NCBI GenBank assembly: GCA_018714805.1
Contig: DVMW01000037.1
Coordinates: 1-64,000, forward strand
Direction of reading: 5' to 3'
Source of the DNA: Candidatus Fimenecus excrementigallinarum
GTDB taxonomy: Bacteria; Bacillota; Clostridia; Oscillospirales; Acutalibacteraceae
Length of the DNA: 64,000 nt
In this document: positions 1 to 8,098 of the stretch, piece by piece
Numbering within the stretch: the first letter of the stretch is position 1
Layout: every line of letters starts with the position of its first letter
Notes under the pieces: model-generated
What the model saw: the letters and a program-made list of their open reading frames with translations, nothing else
What the model was told of the DNA's origin: nothing
The model's database searches: none
Translations under genes and position numbers: made by a program

Positions 1-2
1 AG

Positions 3-725
3 GATTTGACCGTTCTCGATGCCGCACTCGCAGTGGATGTCAGCGGACTTACGATTTCAGAACAAGCCATTGTTGACACACAAACCAAAGCAATAGAAGA
101 TGCGTTGGCGGCGCTCGAACTGAAAGACGCCGATTACACCGCCTACAACGCCGTTGTAGAAAAAGCGAACGCTTTAGATAGGAGTTTGTATGCAGACACA
201 ACAGAGCTTGACCGCTTGCTCGGCGAAGACATCAGCGGATTGACAATTCTTGAGCAAGACATTGTGGACACGCAAACCCGCGCAATCGAAGATGCTTTGA
301 ACAGCCTTGTATTTAAGCCTGCCGACTATACGGAATACAACAAAGCCGTCGAACAGGCAAAGGCGCTTGACCGCAGCTTGTATGAGGATTTGACGGTGCT
401 TGATGAAACCTTAGCGGTCGATATGTCGGGCAAAAATATTACCGAGCAGGCAGAAGTCGATGCACAGACGCAGGCAATTCTTACAGCGATTGAAAATCTT
501 GTAGAAAAACCTGTAACCGAGCCTGAAACGCCCGAGGAGCCGTCACAGCCTGTGAGCGAAGCACCTTCTGAAACGGAGACAACAACGCAATCGGATGCAA
601 AGCCGTCAACCGATGTAAAAAGCCCTCAAACAGGAGCGAATACATCCTCCGTATTCGGCTTATCCTTCATTTGCATTTGCAGTGCAGTTGTTCTTGTGTT
701 TACAAGCAGAAAAAGAAAGCAATAA
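3..725 (+). CDS. Cell-wall-anchored repeat surface protein, C-terminal part (5' end outside window)
   Basis: The reading frame is open to the left edge, so the true start lies outside. At least 240 residues remain. The visible part has imperfect repeats of about 66 residues: each contains an ADYTxYN segment, an ALDRSLY segment and an IVDTQT-like segment, resembling FIVAR-type helical modules of Gram-positive surface proteins. A Pro/Glu/Thr-rich wall-spanning region follows, then the sorting signal SPQTG, a hydrophobic segment and the basic tail RKRKQ. This is the layout of a sortase substrate: the protein would be cleaved between T and G and linked to peptidoglycan. The motif starts with S rather than L, so the exact sortase class is uncertain. 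The function of the missing N-terminus cannot be told. Confidence 0.85.
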   Translation, partial: DLTVLDAALAVDVSGLTISEQAIVDTQTKAIEDALAALELKDADYTAYNAVVEKANALDRSLYADTTELDRLLGEDISGLTILEQDIVDTQTRAIEDALNSLVFKPADYTEYNKAVEQAKALDRSLYEDLTVLDETLAVDMSGKNITEQAEVDAQTQAILTAIENLVEKPVTEPETPEEPSQPVSEAPSETETTTQSDAKPSTDVKSPQTGANTSSVFGLSFICICSAVVLVFTSRKRKQ

Positions 726-747
726 ACCGGAGACCCTGCAACCGCCC

Positions 748-776
748 AACTCCCCGCACACGCGGGGGTGAACCCC
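748..776. repeat. Solitary type I-E-like CRISPR repeat unit, no array
   Basis: About 29 bases carry the core CCCCGCACACGCGGGG followed by GTGAACC. This is the palindrome plus tail typical of type I-E CRISPR repeats. Only one copy is present and no spacer or cas gene is visible. It sits 23 bases after the surface-protein stop codon. It may be a leftover array unit or a chance hairpin; there is no U-tract after it, so it is a poor terminator. Confidence 0.4.
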
Positions 777-856
777 GGCGGCAGGCTTTGTCTCTTTCGC
801 TTCGGTCGGTTTCTTTTTTTCTTTGTCCATTGGGTTTCTCCTTTCTTAAAAATGGG

Positions 857-893
857 TATAAAAACAGCGCCTTCGCGTAAACGAAGGCGCTGT
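857..893 (-). terminator. Intrinsic terminator, copy 1 of a pair
   Basis: ACAGCGCCTTCG (864-875) pairs perfectly with CGAAGGCGCTGT (882-893). Read on the minus strand, the hairpin is followed by TTTTTATA. It lies just beyond the stop of the minus-strand gene at 910-1188. A near-identical hairpin is at 1567-1603. Confidence 0.8.
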
Positions 894-909
894 GATTATT
901 GAATTGCGG

Positions 910-1188
910 TTATTTCCCGTTTCGCATATGCTTTGGCAAATAGGCAGCCTCTATCCCCGGGATTTGCTTATATCCGGGGCAGTCGTATTTGTCCGCATCC
1001 CTGTATTGCGCAGGCATTTTGCCGTATATTTCGCACTCGGGTTCATCCCACGTACCGTAATGATAGTCGGCATGTATACAAGATTTGCAAATCGGCGTTA
1101 AGACCTCCCCGAGCATAGGCGCTTCCAAATGACTATGCGCTTCATCACAGAGGCGCACATATTCTTTCATTCTTTCCTCATCGGTCAT
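910..1188 (-). CDS. Small cysteine-containing hypothetical protein of the prophage remnant
   Basis: The product is 92 residues, acidic in its first half, with cysteines in the patterns CKSC, ECE and DCPGY, which could form a small metal site. I do not recognise the family. It overlaps the upstream minus-strand ORF by 11 bases and ends just before an intrinsic terminator. The region is AT-richer than the rest of the window, and its neighbour at 1868-2419 looks like a phage head gene, so this is probably phage cargo or a late gene of unknown role. The clean stop/terminator spacing suggests that it is, or recently was, a real gene. Confidence 0.55.
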   Translation of the reverse strand: MTDEERMKEYVRLCDEAHSHLEAPMLGEVLTPICKSCIHADYHYGTWDEPECEIYGKMPAQYRDADKYDCPGYKQIPGIEAAYLPKHMRNGK

Positions 1189-1378
1189 TTACAGCACCTC
1201 CGCAACGATATTTCCCTTTGAATTTCTGCGCTTCTATTATACGATATTCTGCACCGTTTTGCAACAAAACTTCATATTCAGACGGCTTCCCGTTCGCGCG
1301 GTTATAGGAGACCTGCTCGATATACGCCGCACCAGGTTGACCGCCTCGTTTCACAAGCATAAAAATGAGGTCCGGCAT
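1178..1378 (-). CDS. Small hypothetical protein of the prophage remnant, possibly a fragment
   Basis: The product is 66 residues and basic, with a mix of charged and hydrophobic residues; I recognise no family. The same frame stays open upstream of the listed ATG for at least 20 codons, where it overlaps a different ORF that starts at 1485 with a good ribosome binding site. One explanation is a frameshift that split a longer gene beginning at 1485. Its 3' end overlaps the next gene by 11 bases, consistent with an operon read leftward. No function can be assigned. Confidence 0.4.
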   Translation of the reverse strand: MPDLIFMLVKRGGQPGAAYIEQVSYNRANGKPSEYEVLLQNGAEYRIIEAQKFKGKYRCGGAVNDR

Positions 1379-1485
1379 AACCGCTTTTGTACCGTAGTGA
1401 TAGAAAAGCGATACGGCGAAAGTCGCCGCCTTTCTTCCAAAACGGTAATCCCGAAAGCCGAAAGAATCTCCTGAATGTTTTTCAT
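1351..1485 (-). pseudogene. N-terminal fragment resembling a phage scaffold-type protein
   Basis: An ATG at 1485 preceded by GGAAAGG opens a 44-codon frame beginning MKNIQEILSAFGITV. From memory, this resembles the start of phage GP20-type minor structural/scaffold proteins, which lie downstream of the minor capsid gene in many Firmicute phages. After about residue 17 the sequence becomes Arg-rich and ends, while the reading frame of the 1178-1378 ORF is open in parallel. This is what a frameshifted or deleted gene would look like. The family call rests on about 15 residues only. Confidence 0.35.
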
Positions 1486-1566
1486 AAAATCAACCTTTCC
1501 ACATGGCTTTTATACCGCTCTGTCTGCGGTCAAAGATGTTTAGCCCTTTATACGCGGGCAAACGTA

Positions 1567-1603
1567 TATAAAAACAGCGCCTTCGAAAGCTCGAAGACGC
1601 TGT
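1567..1603 (-). terminator. Intrinsic terminator, copy 2 of a pair
   Basis: ACAGCGCCTTCGA (1574-1586) pairs with TCGAAGACGCTGT (1591-1603) with one G-U type mismatch. On the minus strand it is followed by TTTTTATATA. It follows the gene ending at 1636. It shares almost its whole sequence with the terminator at 857-893. Confidence 0.75.
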
Positions 1604-1635
1604 AATTATTGGGTTTTCTGTTATTGGATGCAGCC

Positions 1636-1863
1636 TCAATCCTCACCGTAAAGATAAATGTTGTCATATACGCGCTGTGTGGCTCTGCCGAGGTCGTTGT
1701 AATCCTCCCCGTTTGCTTCCCAGCAGTCGGGATTTCGGTTTATCCAAAAGTTCAATACGCGCAAAATATCATTCACGGTTTGTGCCTGAAAAATTTTGTC
1801 TTGCAAATCCTTCGGTAGATTCTTTTTTATGAATTCCATGTCGCTTTTGCTTATTTTCGGCAT
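1636..1863 (-). CDS. Small hypothetical protein next to a phage head gene
   Basis: The product has 75 residues, mostly charged, with predicted helices at the N-terminus and WINRNPDCWEANG in the middle. It starts 5 bases after the stop of the minor capsid-like ORF and is followed by an intrinsic terminator, so the two were one transcription unit read leftward. Phages often have short ORFs of unknown function in this position. No family is recognised. Confidence 0.5.
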   Translation of the reverse strand: MPKISKSDMEFIKKNLPKDLQDKIFQAQTVNDILRVLNFWINRNPDCWEANGEDYNDLGRATQRVYDNIYLYGED

Positions 1864-1867
1864 ATTA

Positions 1868-2419
1868 TCATTCCTTCTTTTTAGGATTCGTTTGTATAAT
1901 TTTGTTCTCTGTCACACTGTAAGCAACCTCGCACGTATCGCTGATAAATTCTATCCTTTTATCAGCAACTTTCCCACCATTGTGGACCAACACCCGCTCA
2001 TATGTGTCCGAGATTTCTTTCGGGTGCTGCAAGCAATCCACAACCTTATCAATTGGCACGCCAAGACGTTTCCCCTTGTGCGGTGTGGAAACCTGCCCGA
2101 TTACGCGGTCAATAAAATGGGTCGTATACGCTTCGACTGTGTAGCCGTTTTTTGCGGTCAACCCTATCAAGTCGGCGTTTGCCTTTTGTGCCGTTTCGAT
2201 ATAGTATTGAAACCCGACAAGCGGTGAAACATCCCCGCTTTGCACGGCTTTATTGTACCCCATGAGCATCTGATGTTCCCATGTGTCATTATACTTGTTT
2301 TGGTAGTATTCTGCAAGTGTTTTTGGTGCGGCACCGGACGCCCCGATTTCCTTAATCCACTTTCGATAATGGGCTCTTGCGCGCTGCGCCGCTTTGCCGG
2401 CGCAAAAAAGGATTGACAA
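1868..2419 (-). pseudogene. Truncated phage minor capsid / head morphogenesis protein, C-terminal part with PBECR-like domain
   Basis: The 183 residues resemble the C-terminal third of SPP1 gp7-type minor head proteins. An initial segment (KTLAEYYQNKYND to GYNKAV) is followed by a domain with THFIDRVIG, a GVPIDKV motif and the terminal IQTNPKK, as in the phage-associated PBECR nuclease-like domains fused to these proteins. The expected several hundred N-terminal residues are absent: a stop lies about 50 bases upstream and ilvD follows divergently. The TTG at 2419 is simply where the open frame begins. The gene is therefore a remnant. Terminase, portal and capsid genes are missing. The family call is from motif memory, not alignment. 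Confidence 0.6.
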
Positions 2420-2441
2420 GAGGTTTTGTCTGCCGTATAAT
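2413..2441 (+). promoter_or_regulatory. Consensus sigma-A promoter of ilvD
   Basis: TTGACA (2413-2418) and TATAAT (2436-2441) are separated by exactly 17 bases. The -35 box lies inside the left end of the prophage-remnant ORF on the other strand. Transcription would start near 2448, giving a leader of about 60 bases. Confidence 0.85.
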
Positions 2442-2442
2442 C

Positions 2443-2476
2443 GTTGTATGACAACTGCTGTAAAACATCATACAAC
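2443..2476 (+). promoter_or_regulatory. Inverted repeat at the ilvD transcription start, candidate operator
   Basis: GTTGTATGA (2443-2451) is matched by TCATACAAC (2468-2476). The left arm also belongs to a compact palindrome, GTTGTATGACAAC (2443-2455). Placement directly after the -10 box fits a repressor site. GntR/FadR-type regulators favour similar TTGTnnnACAA sites, but no cognate regulator is adjacent, so this is inference. Confidence 0.5.
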
Positions 2477-2507
2477 AGTTTTAAGATGTCTGACAGGAGG
2501 CTTTCCT

Positions 2508-4175
2508 ATGCAGCTGCACAGCAAAAACGTTTTCGAGGGCGTGGAACGCGCGCCGAACCGCAGCCTGTTCTACGCGATGGGGTATACGAAGGAAGAGCTG
2601 GAGCGTCCGCTCATCGGCGTCATTTCCGCGCACAGCGAGATTGTGCCCGGGCACATCCACCTCGACAAAATTGCCGAGGCGGTCAAGGCGGGCGTGCGCA
2701 TGGCGGGCGGCACGCCGATTGAGGTCCCGTCCATCGGCGTGTGCGACGGCATTGCGATGGGGCATACCGGCATGAAGTATTCCCTGCCCTCCCGCGAGCT
2801 GATTGCCGACAGCGTAGAGACCATGGCGACGGCCCACGGCTTTGACGGGCTGGTGCTCGTGCCCAACTGCGACAAAATCGTCCCCGGTATGCTGCTCGGG
2901 GCGCTGCGCATCAACCTGCCGACGGTCGTCTGCTCCGGCGGGCCGATGATGTCCGGCCTGGTCGACGGGGTCGAGACCTCGCTTTCCAAAATGTTTGAAG
3001 CCGTCGGCGCGCGCAAGGCGAACCTCATCGACGACGCAAAGCTCTGCGAGTTTGAAAACAACACCTGCCCGGGCTGCGGCTCGTGCTCCGGGATGTACAC
3101 CGCCAACAGCATGAACTGCCTGTGCGAATCCTTAGGCATCGCGCTGCCGGGCAACGGCACCATTCCCGCCGTACACGCCGGCCGCGTCCAGCTTGCGAAG
3201 CGCGCGGGGATGGCCATTATGCACCTGGTCGAAAACGACGTCAAGGCGCGCGACATCGTCAACGAAAAATCGCTGAAAAACGCGCTCGCCTGCGACATGG
3301 CGCTCGGCTGCTCGTCCAACTCCGTTTTGCACCTGCTTGCCATCGCCAAAGAGGCCGGCTGCCCGATGGACTTGAATATGTTCAACGAAATGAGCGCAAA
3401 GGTGCCGAACCTCTGCCACCTGGCGCCCGCCGGCCCGACGCATATGCACGACCTCAACAACGCGGGCGGCGTGCCTGCTGTGCAGGCGGAGCTTGCAAAA
3501 AAAGGGCTTCTGGACCTGACCCTGCCCACCGTGACCGGCAAGACTGTCGGTGAAAACATTGCGGGCGCATACATTAAGGATGAAAACGCCATCCGTCCCA
3601 TCACGAACCCCTACAGCGAAACGGGCGGGCTTGCGATTTTGTGGGGCAACATCGCAAAGGAAGGCTGCGTTGTAAAGCGCAGCGCCGTCGCGCCCGAAAT
3701 GCTTGTCCACACGGGCCCCGCGCGCGTGTTCGACAGCGAGGACGAAGCGATTGCGGCCATCTACGGCGGCAAAATCCACGACGGCGACGTGGTGGTGATT
3801 CGCTACGAAGGCCCGGTCGGCGGCCCCGGGATGCGCGAAATGCTCAACCCGACCTCGGCGCTTGCCGGTATGCAGCTGGACAAAACCGTCGCGCTTATCA
3901 CCGACGGCCGCTTCTCCGGCGCGTCGCGCGGCGCTTCCATCGGCCATGTCTGCCCCGAGGCGGCCTGCGGCGGCGAGATTGGCCTTGTAAAGGAGGGCGA
4001 CGTGATTGAAATTGACATTCCCAACGCGAAGGTCAACGTCCGCGTTTCGCCCGAGGAGCTCGAAACCCGCCGCAAAGCGTATGTGCCGCATCCGCCGCGC
4101 ATCACAAGCGGCTGGCTTGCGCGTTACGCGCAGATGGTCTCCTCCGCAAAAGACGGCGCCGTCATGAAAATTTAA
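2508..4175 (+). CDS. ilvD: Dihydroxy-acid dehydratase
   Basis: The 555-residue enzyme converts dihydroxyisovalerate and dihydroxymethylvalerate to the 2-oxo acids, the penultimate step in valine and isoleucine synthesis. It is an Fe-S enzyme in the cytosol. Cluster cysteines are visible at Cys121 (PNCDK) and in the [10 protein letters not shown] motif (Cys187, Cys190, Cys193); the C-terminal [11 protein letters not shown] motif is also present. The ATG at 2508 follows AGGAGG at the correct spacing, although the frame is open further upstream to 2394. Length matches the family. It is a single-gene unit with a consensus promoter and a strong terminator. Other branched-chain genes lie at 10398 and 26078-28371. 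Confidence 0.97.
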   Translation: MQLHSKNVFEGVERAPNRSLFYAMGYTKEELERPLIGVISAHSEIVPGHIHLDKIAEAVKAGVRMAGGTPIEVPSIGVCDGIAMGHTGMKYSLPSRELIADSVETMATAHGFDGLVLVPNCDKIVPGMLLGALRINLPTVVCSGGPMMSGLVDGVETSLSKMFEAVGARKANLIDDAKLCEFENNTCPGCGSCSGMYTANSMNCLCESLGIALPGNGTIPAVHAGRVQLAKRAGMAIMHLVENDVKARDIVNEKSLKNALACDMALGCSSNSVLHLLAIAKEAGCPMDLNMFNEMSAKVPNLCHLAPAGPTHMHDLNNAGGVPAVQAELAKKGLLDLTLPTVTGKTVGENIAGAYIKDENAIRPITNPYSETGGLAILWGNIAKEGCVVKRSAVAPEMLVHTGPARVFDSEDEAIAAIYGGKIHDGDVVVIRYEGPVGGPGMREMLNPTSALAGMQLDKTVALITDGRFSGASRGASIGHVCPEAACGGEIGLVKEGDVIEIDIPNAKVNVRVSPEELETRRKAYVPHPPRITSGWLARYAQMVSSAKDGAVMKI

Positions 4176-4193
4176 CAGCCGTAAGCATCTATA

Positions 4194-4224
4194 AAATCCC
4201 GCACGCCCGCGTGCGGGATTTTCT
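4194..4224 (+). terminator. Intrinsic terminator after ilvD
   Basis: AAATCCCGCAC (4194-4204) pairs with GTGCGGGATTT (4211-4221), an 11-base-pair stem with a 6-base loop, followed by further pyrimidines. Confidence 0.9.
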
Positions 4225-4248
4225 TTATCCTGCACTATGAAACATCAA

Positions 4249-4293
4249 TTGACAACATAAAATAAATGTGCTATTCTAACAATAGAATTGTTG
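4249..4293 (+). promoter_or_regulatory. Promoter with palindrome at the start site
   Basis: TTGACA (4249-4254), 17-base spacer, TATTCT (4272-4277). The perfect palindrome AACAAT-AGA-ATTGTT (4279-4293) covers the expected start point and may be an operator. It would serve the membrane protein gene at 4428. Confidence 0.65.
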
Positions 4294-4427
4294 CTTTTCC
4301 TTATTTTTTGTATATATTGGCGGGTGATTCCAATGCGGATATCTACAAACCAGCGAACATAAATGCAGCTGCTTTTTAGCCTCTACCCTGTGTGCGAATT
4401 GATTTCGTATGTTTTGGAGGGATTGTT

Positions 4428-4859
4428 GTGCTTGCATGTTCCGTCCTACTGGCAATCAGCGGCCTGTTTTCGGCGCTTACCGCATACATTTTGGTTACGG
4501 ACGTTGCCGCGTCATATTTATCGCTGCCCTTGACACCCGAATTTCTCTACTCCGCGCTGAATTCCTTTTATACTTCTCTTTTCACGGAAACGCTGATTTT
4601 TGTCCCGATTTTGCTCGGTGCGGCGGCTGTCCTTCTGACGGTTGCCAATCTTTGGAATGCGCACGTTTCCAAAACGCTGCGCGCGGCGCTTGCGGCCGTT
4701 TTCGCCGGCGGGGCCCTCTTGACATTTGTGACCGTCTTCTTTGCGCATGCGCATGAAAACAGCGTGCTTTTGCGCGTGTGCGCCGTTTTGTGCCTGCTGT
4801 GCCTGGCTGTATACGCCGTGCTCGCGGTCATAAACGCCGTGCACACCGTTACGGATTAA
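4428..4859 (+). CDS. Hypothetical polytopic membrane protein
   Basis: The product has 143 residues with about four hydrophobic helices: the N-terminus to residue 30, two central segments around 55-80 and 90-110, and one near the C-terminus. It has few charged residues and no recognised family. The GTG at 4428 was chosen over the upstream GTG at 4392 because GGAGGG (4416-4421) lies six bases before it. The leader from the promoter at 4249 is about 140 bases long. It is monocistronic, with a hairpin terminator after it, and gives no neighbourhood clue to its role. Confidence 0.65.
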   Translation: MLACSVLLAISGLFSALTAYILVTDVAASYLSLPLTPEFLYSALNSFYTSLFTETLIFVPILLGAAAVLLTVANLWNAHVSKTLRAALAAVFAGGALLTFVTVFFAHAHENSVLLRVCAVLCLLCLAVYAVLAVINAVHTVTD

Positions 4860-4914
4860 GCGCAGGATTTGACACGCACCCGACAGGGCGGGCAGTAAAA
4901 TACAAACATAACGC

Positions 4915-4952
4915 AAAAGATGGTCTCCGCTCAGACGCGGGGGCCATCTTTT
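4915..4952 (+). terminator. Hairpin terminator, possibly bidirectional
   Basis: AAAAGATGG (4915-4923) pairs with CCATCTTTT (4944-4952). It lies between two converging genes (ends at 4859 and 5041), so it could stop transcription from either side. Confidence 0.65.
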
Positions 4953-5040
4953 ATCGAATCTATTTTGTTTTCAGGCTTCGGCCTAAACAGGACAAGCCCC
5001 CTCTTTTTTTCAGACAGCGGGCGCTTGTTTTTTCTATGGC

Positions 5041-6240
5041 TCAAGCTTCGGGGAACGATGACGTCTCCGTTTTCAAGACGTTCCCCTCCCGGTCGGCAAA
5101 ATCGACGGTGCAGCCGCCGCGGCAAACGCACACGTTGGCGCTGATGTAGTCGCGCTTTCCTTTCGGCATCCCGCCCACCAAGGTGTCGCACGCAAGGCCG
5201 CGCGTGCAGCGTGCGTCGTCGGGGAACATGGTTTTGTCCGCCCCGCGCAGCGTCCCTACAAGCTGCCCGTCGGGCGTGCGGACCGTGCCGCGCGGCAGGA
5301 TATAGATTTCGTGGAAATGCCCGCTGAACAGAAGCTGCGGGCGTATTTTTTCGTTTAGCGCCCTGCACCAGCGCGCGTACAAATCGTCTTCGATGTCGAA
5401 CGGCGCTTCGCCGCGCATCACTTCCCGGTTGCGGACGTTAAACGGCACATGGGAGACGACGAACCGGTACAAAACGTCTTTTTCGCGGTAGCTGCCGCCG
5501 TCGGCGAGCGCTTCGAGATACGCCGTCTGCGCCATACGGAACGGGTGGAACGCCGCCGTCCCGCCGTATTCGCAGTGGCCGTCGACCTTGTCCTCGCCGC
5601 AGTCGAGCACCACGAACCACATGCAGCCGACGCGCGCATAGAAATAGGCGCTGCCGTTCGCGGTCGGGTACAGCGCGGCGAGCTTTTCCGCCGCCGCGCC
5701 GCGCAGGTCGTGGTTGCCGCGCGAGAGCAGGACGGGCTTTTCGCCGCCGACGATGTCGGAAGCAATCTTATACGGCAACAGCGTCTGCGAAACACGCGCG
5801 CTGAAATCCTGGATATCGCCGTTTAAAATAAGCAAATCAAGCCGGTCGCCGAAGTAGCGGCCCGACGAAGCCGCCGCCCTGCGAATTCCGTGGCAGTCGG
5901 AAATATGGCAGATGCGGATATCCTCGGTTTTTTCGAGCGGGAAAAAGCGGTACTGTGCCGCGACGTCCTTGCCGTGCAGGCAGCCGAACGGCAGGCGCAG
6001 ATAGGCGCGTCGGCACACGACGCGGTACGCGCGCGCCGCATTGAGCGCGGCCTGCGGGACGCGGATGAGGTGGACGCGCGTGTCGGAAATGCGCACGCCG
6101 TTTGCCGCGTCATAATACGTTTCCCCATTGATTTCAACGGATACAAGCGTCTTTGCGCGCACGGGGACGGCTATGACGTAGCTGTCCTCCACCGCGCAGA
6201 CCGCCGGGTGGCACAAAAGCGGGTACAAAACGGGTTTCAT
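5041..6240 (-). CDS. Calcineurin-like metallophosphoesterase
   Basis: The 399-residue protein has an N-terminal beta-rich domain of about 130 residues and then a complete two-metal phosphoesterase core: ISDCHG (D-x-H), NGDIQD (GD), RGNHDLRG (GNHD), VVSHVPF (H) and SGHFHE (GHxH). Such enzymes hydrolyse phosphomono- or diesters; the substrate is unknown. No signal peptide is apparent, so it is probably cytosolic. The ATG at 6240 is preceded by GGGAGG; the frame stays open upstream inside the exporter gene but lacks a better start. It lies 16 bases after the ABC exporter gene and is probably the last gene of the MarR-controlled operon. Confidence 0.85.
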   Translation of the reverse strand: MKPVLYPLLCHPAVCAVEDSYVIAVPVRAKTLVSVEINGETYYDAANGVRISDTRVHLIRVPQAALNAARAYRVVCRRAYLRLPFGCLHGKDVAAQYRFFPLEKTEDIRICHISDCHGIRRAAASSGRYFGDRLDLLILNGDIQDFSARVSQTLLPYKIASDIVGGEKPVLLSRGNHDLRGAAAEKLAALYPTANGSAYFYARVGCMWFVVLDCGEDKVDGHCEYGGTAAFHPFRMAQTAYLEALADGGSYREKDVLYRFVVSHVPFNVRNREVMRGEAPFDIEDDLYARWCRALNEKIRPQLLFSGHFHEIYILPRGTVRTPDGQLVGTLRGADKTMFPDDARCTRGLACDTLVGGMPKGKRDYISANVCVCRGGCTVDFADREGNVLKTETSSFPEA

Positions 6241-6256
6241 AGGCTTCCTCCCAAAA

Positions 6257-8098
6257 TCAGCTGAGCTCAAACATACCGTGGTACAGCTTGTAATACATCC
6301 CTTTTTGCGCGAGCAGCTCGTCGTGCGTACCGCGTTCGACGACCCGGCCGTGCGCAAGCACCAGAATGGCGTTCGCATTGCGCACGGTGGAAAGCCGGTG
6401 CGCAATCACAAAGACCGTCCGGCCCTGCATCAGGCTGTCCATCCCCTTTTCAATCAGCCGCTCGGTGCGCGTGTCTATGGAGGAGGTCGCCTCGTCCAGA
6501 ATCAGCACCGGCGGGTCCGCGACGGCCGCGCGCGCAATCGCCAAAAGCTGGCGCTGCCCCTGCGAGAGGTTCGCGCCGTCGGCGGTCACGAACGTGTCAT
6601 ACCCCTGCGGGAGCCGGCGGATAAAGGAGTCCGCGCTCGCAATGCGCGCCGCCTGTTCAATTTCCTCCATGGTTGCGCCGGGCTTGCCGAAGCGGATGTT
6701 GTCGGCGATGGTGCCGGTGAACAGGTGCGTATCCTGCAGCACAATGCCCAACGAGCGGCGCAGGTCGTCCTTGCGGATGTCGCGCACATCAATCCCGTCG
6801 TACAGGACGCTGCCGCCCTGCACGTCGTAAAACCGGTTGATAAGGTTTGTAATAGTCGTCTTGCCCGCGCCCGTCGCGCCGACGAACGCAATCTTCTGGC
6901 CGGGCTTTGCGTACAAACTCACGTGCTGCAAAATGGGGTGGTTCGCCCGATAGCCGAAGGTTACATCCGCAAAGCGGACGTCCCCGCAAAGCTTTTGCAG
7001 CGTCCCGTCCGTTTTGCGCCACGCCCAGGTTTTGGTCGGGACCTCCGTTTCCCGCAAGACGCCGTCTCGCTCCTCGGCGTGGACAAGCGTTACGCCGCCC
7101 TCGTCCGGCTCCGGCGCCATGCGCAGCACCTCAAAAATGCGCTCGGCGCCCGCAAGCGCCGCCAACAGGAAGTTGGACTGCTGGGTGAACTGGTTGATGG
7201 GCGCCGCCGCCTGCCGCACGAACACAAGGTAGCTGGCAAGACTGCCGACGTCCGTAAGGCCCTGCATGGCCATAATGCCGCCCAATACTGCGACAATCGC
7301 GTAATTGACATAGGAAATGCTCACGACGGCGGGCACCATCGTCGCGGCGTAGCCCTGCGCGCCGGTGCCGGCCCTGCGCAGCGCCTCGTTCTTTTCGCGG
7401 AACGCCGCAAGGTTTTCCGCCTCATGGTTAAAGACCTTGACGACCTTCTGCCCGGTGACCGTTTCCTCGATATAGCCGTCGAGCGCGCCAATGTGCTTTT
7501 GCTGGCGGTCATAGTATTTTTTGCTGTGGCGGCCGCTGTAGCGGATATAGAGGAACATCACAAGGTAGCAAAGCGTCACGACCAGCGACAGCCGCCAGTT
7601 AAGCACATACAAAATCACAAGCGTCCCCGCAATCTGGATGAAGCTTTGAATGGTCATGGAAAAGCTGTTGTTGAGCGCGTCGGCAACCGTATCGACGTCG
7701 TTGGTAAAATAGCTCATGACGTCGCCGTGCGGCGTCGCGTCGAAAAAGCGCAGCGGCAGCTTCTGCACGTGGGCAAACAAGTCGCGGCGGATGTCGAAAA
7801 GCACCTTCTGCGCCATGCGCACCGTCAGCTGCGTATAGCCGTATGCCGTGACGACGCCGACAAGGAAAATCCCGCCCGCCTCCAGCACGCCCAAAAGCAG
7901 CGTGTGCCGATTGCCGCCGGCAAGCTCGTTGACTATGGGACGAATCATATACGTCCCCAGAAGCCCCGCCACGCTGCTGACCGTAACAAGCAGCGCCACA
8001 AGAAGCAGCAGCGCAAGGTGCCTGCCCATATACCGGAACAGCATATGCAGGGTAAAGCCCAGATTTTTCGGCTTTTTAGAGCTGATTGTTCTGGCCAT
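6257..8098 (-). CDS. ABC exporter half-transporter, consensus ATPase subunit
   Basis: The 613-residue protein has an N-terminal six-helix exporter domain (about residues 20-310) and a C-terminal ATPase. Walker A is GATGAGKT near residue 408, the signature is LSQGQ near 511, and Walker B ends in the catalytic Glu (LILDEATSS) near 533. An insertion of about 40 residues between the two domains is seen. Together with the preceding gene it should form a heterodimeric multidrug-type exporter (BmrCD/TM287-288 class). The ATG at 8098 lies inside the upstream gene (23-base overlap), so translation is coupled. Substrate unknown; drugs, lipids or peptides are possible. Confidence 0.9.
   Translation of the reverse strand: MARTISSKKPKNLGFTLHMLFRYMGRHLALLLLVALLVTVSSVAGLLGTYMIRPIVNELAGGNRHTLLLGVLEAGGIFLVGVVTAYGYTQLTVRMAQKVLFDIRRDLFAHVQKLPLRFFDATPHGDVMSYFTNDVDTVADALNNSFSMTIQSFIQIAGTLVILYVLNWRLSLVVTLCYLVMFLYIRYSGRHSKKYYDRQQKHIGALDGYIEETVTGQKVVKVFNHEAENLAAFREKNEALRRAGTGAQGYAATMVPAVVSISYVNYAIVAVLGGIMAMQGLTDVGSLASYLVFVRQAAAPINQFTQQSNFLLAALAGAERIFEVLRMAPEPDEGGVTLVHAEERDGVLRETEVPTKTWAWRKTDGTLQKLCGDVRFADVTFGYRANHPILQHVSLYAKPGQKIAFVGATGAGKTTITNLINRFYDVQGGSVLYDGIDVRDIRKDDLRRSLGIVLQDTHLFTGTIADNIRFGKPGATMEEIEQAARIASADSFIRRLPQGYDTFVTADGANLSQGQRQLLAIARAAVADPPVLILDEATSSIDTRTERLIEKGMDSLMQGRTVFVIAHRLSTVRNANAILVLAHGRVVERGTHDELLAQKGMYYKLYHGMFELS

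Noticed and set aside
748-776. A CRISPR array here
   Set aside because: Only one repeat-like unit is present, with no spacers, second repeat or cas genes.
4869-4901. A promoter formed by TTGACA and TAAAAT
   Set aside because: The spacer is 21 bases and no plus-strand gene follows; probably chance.
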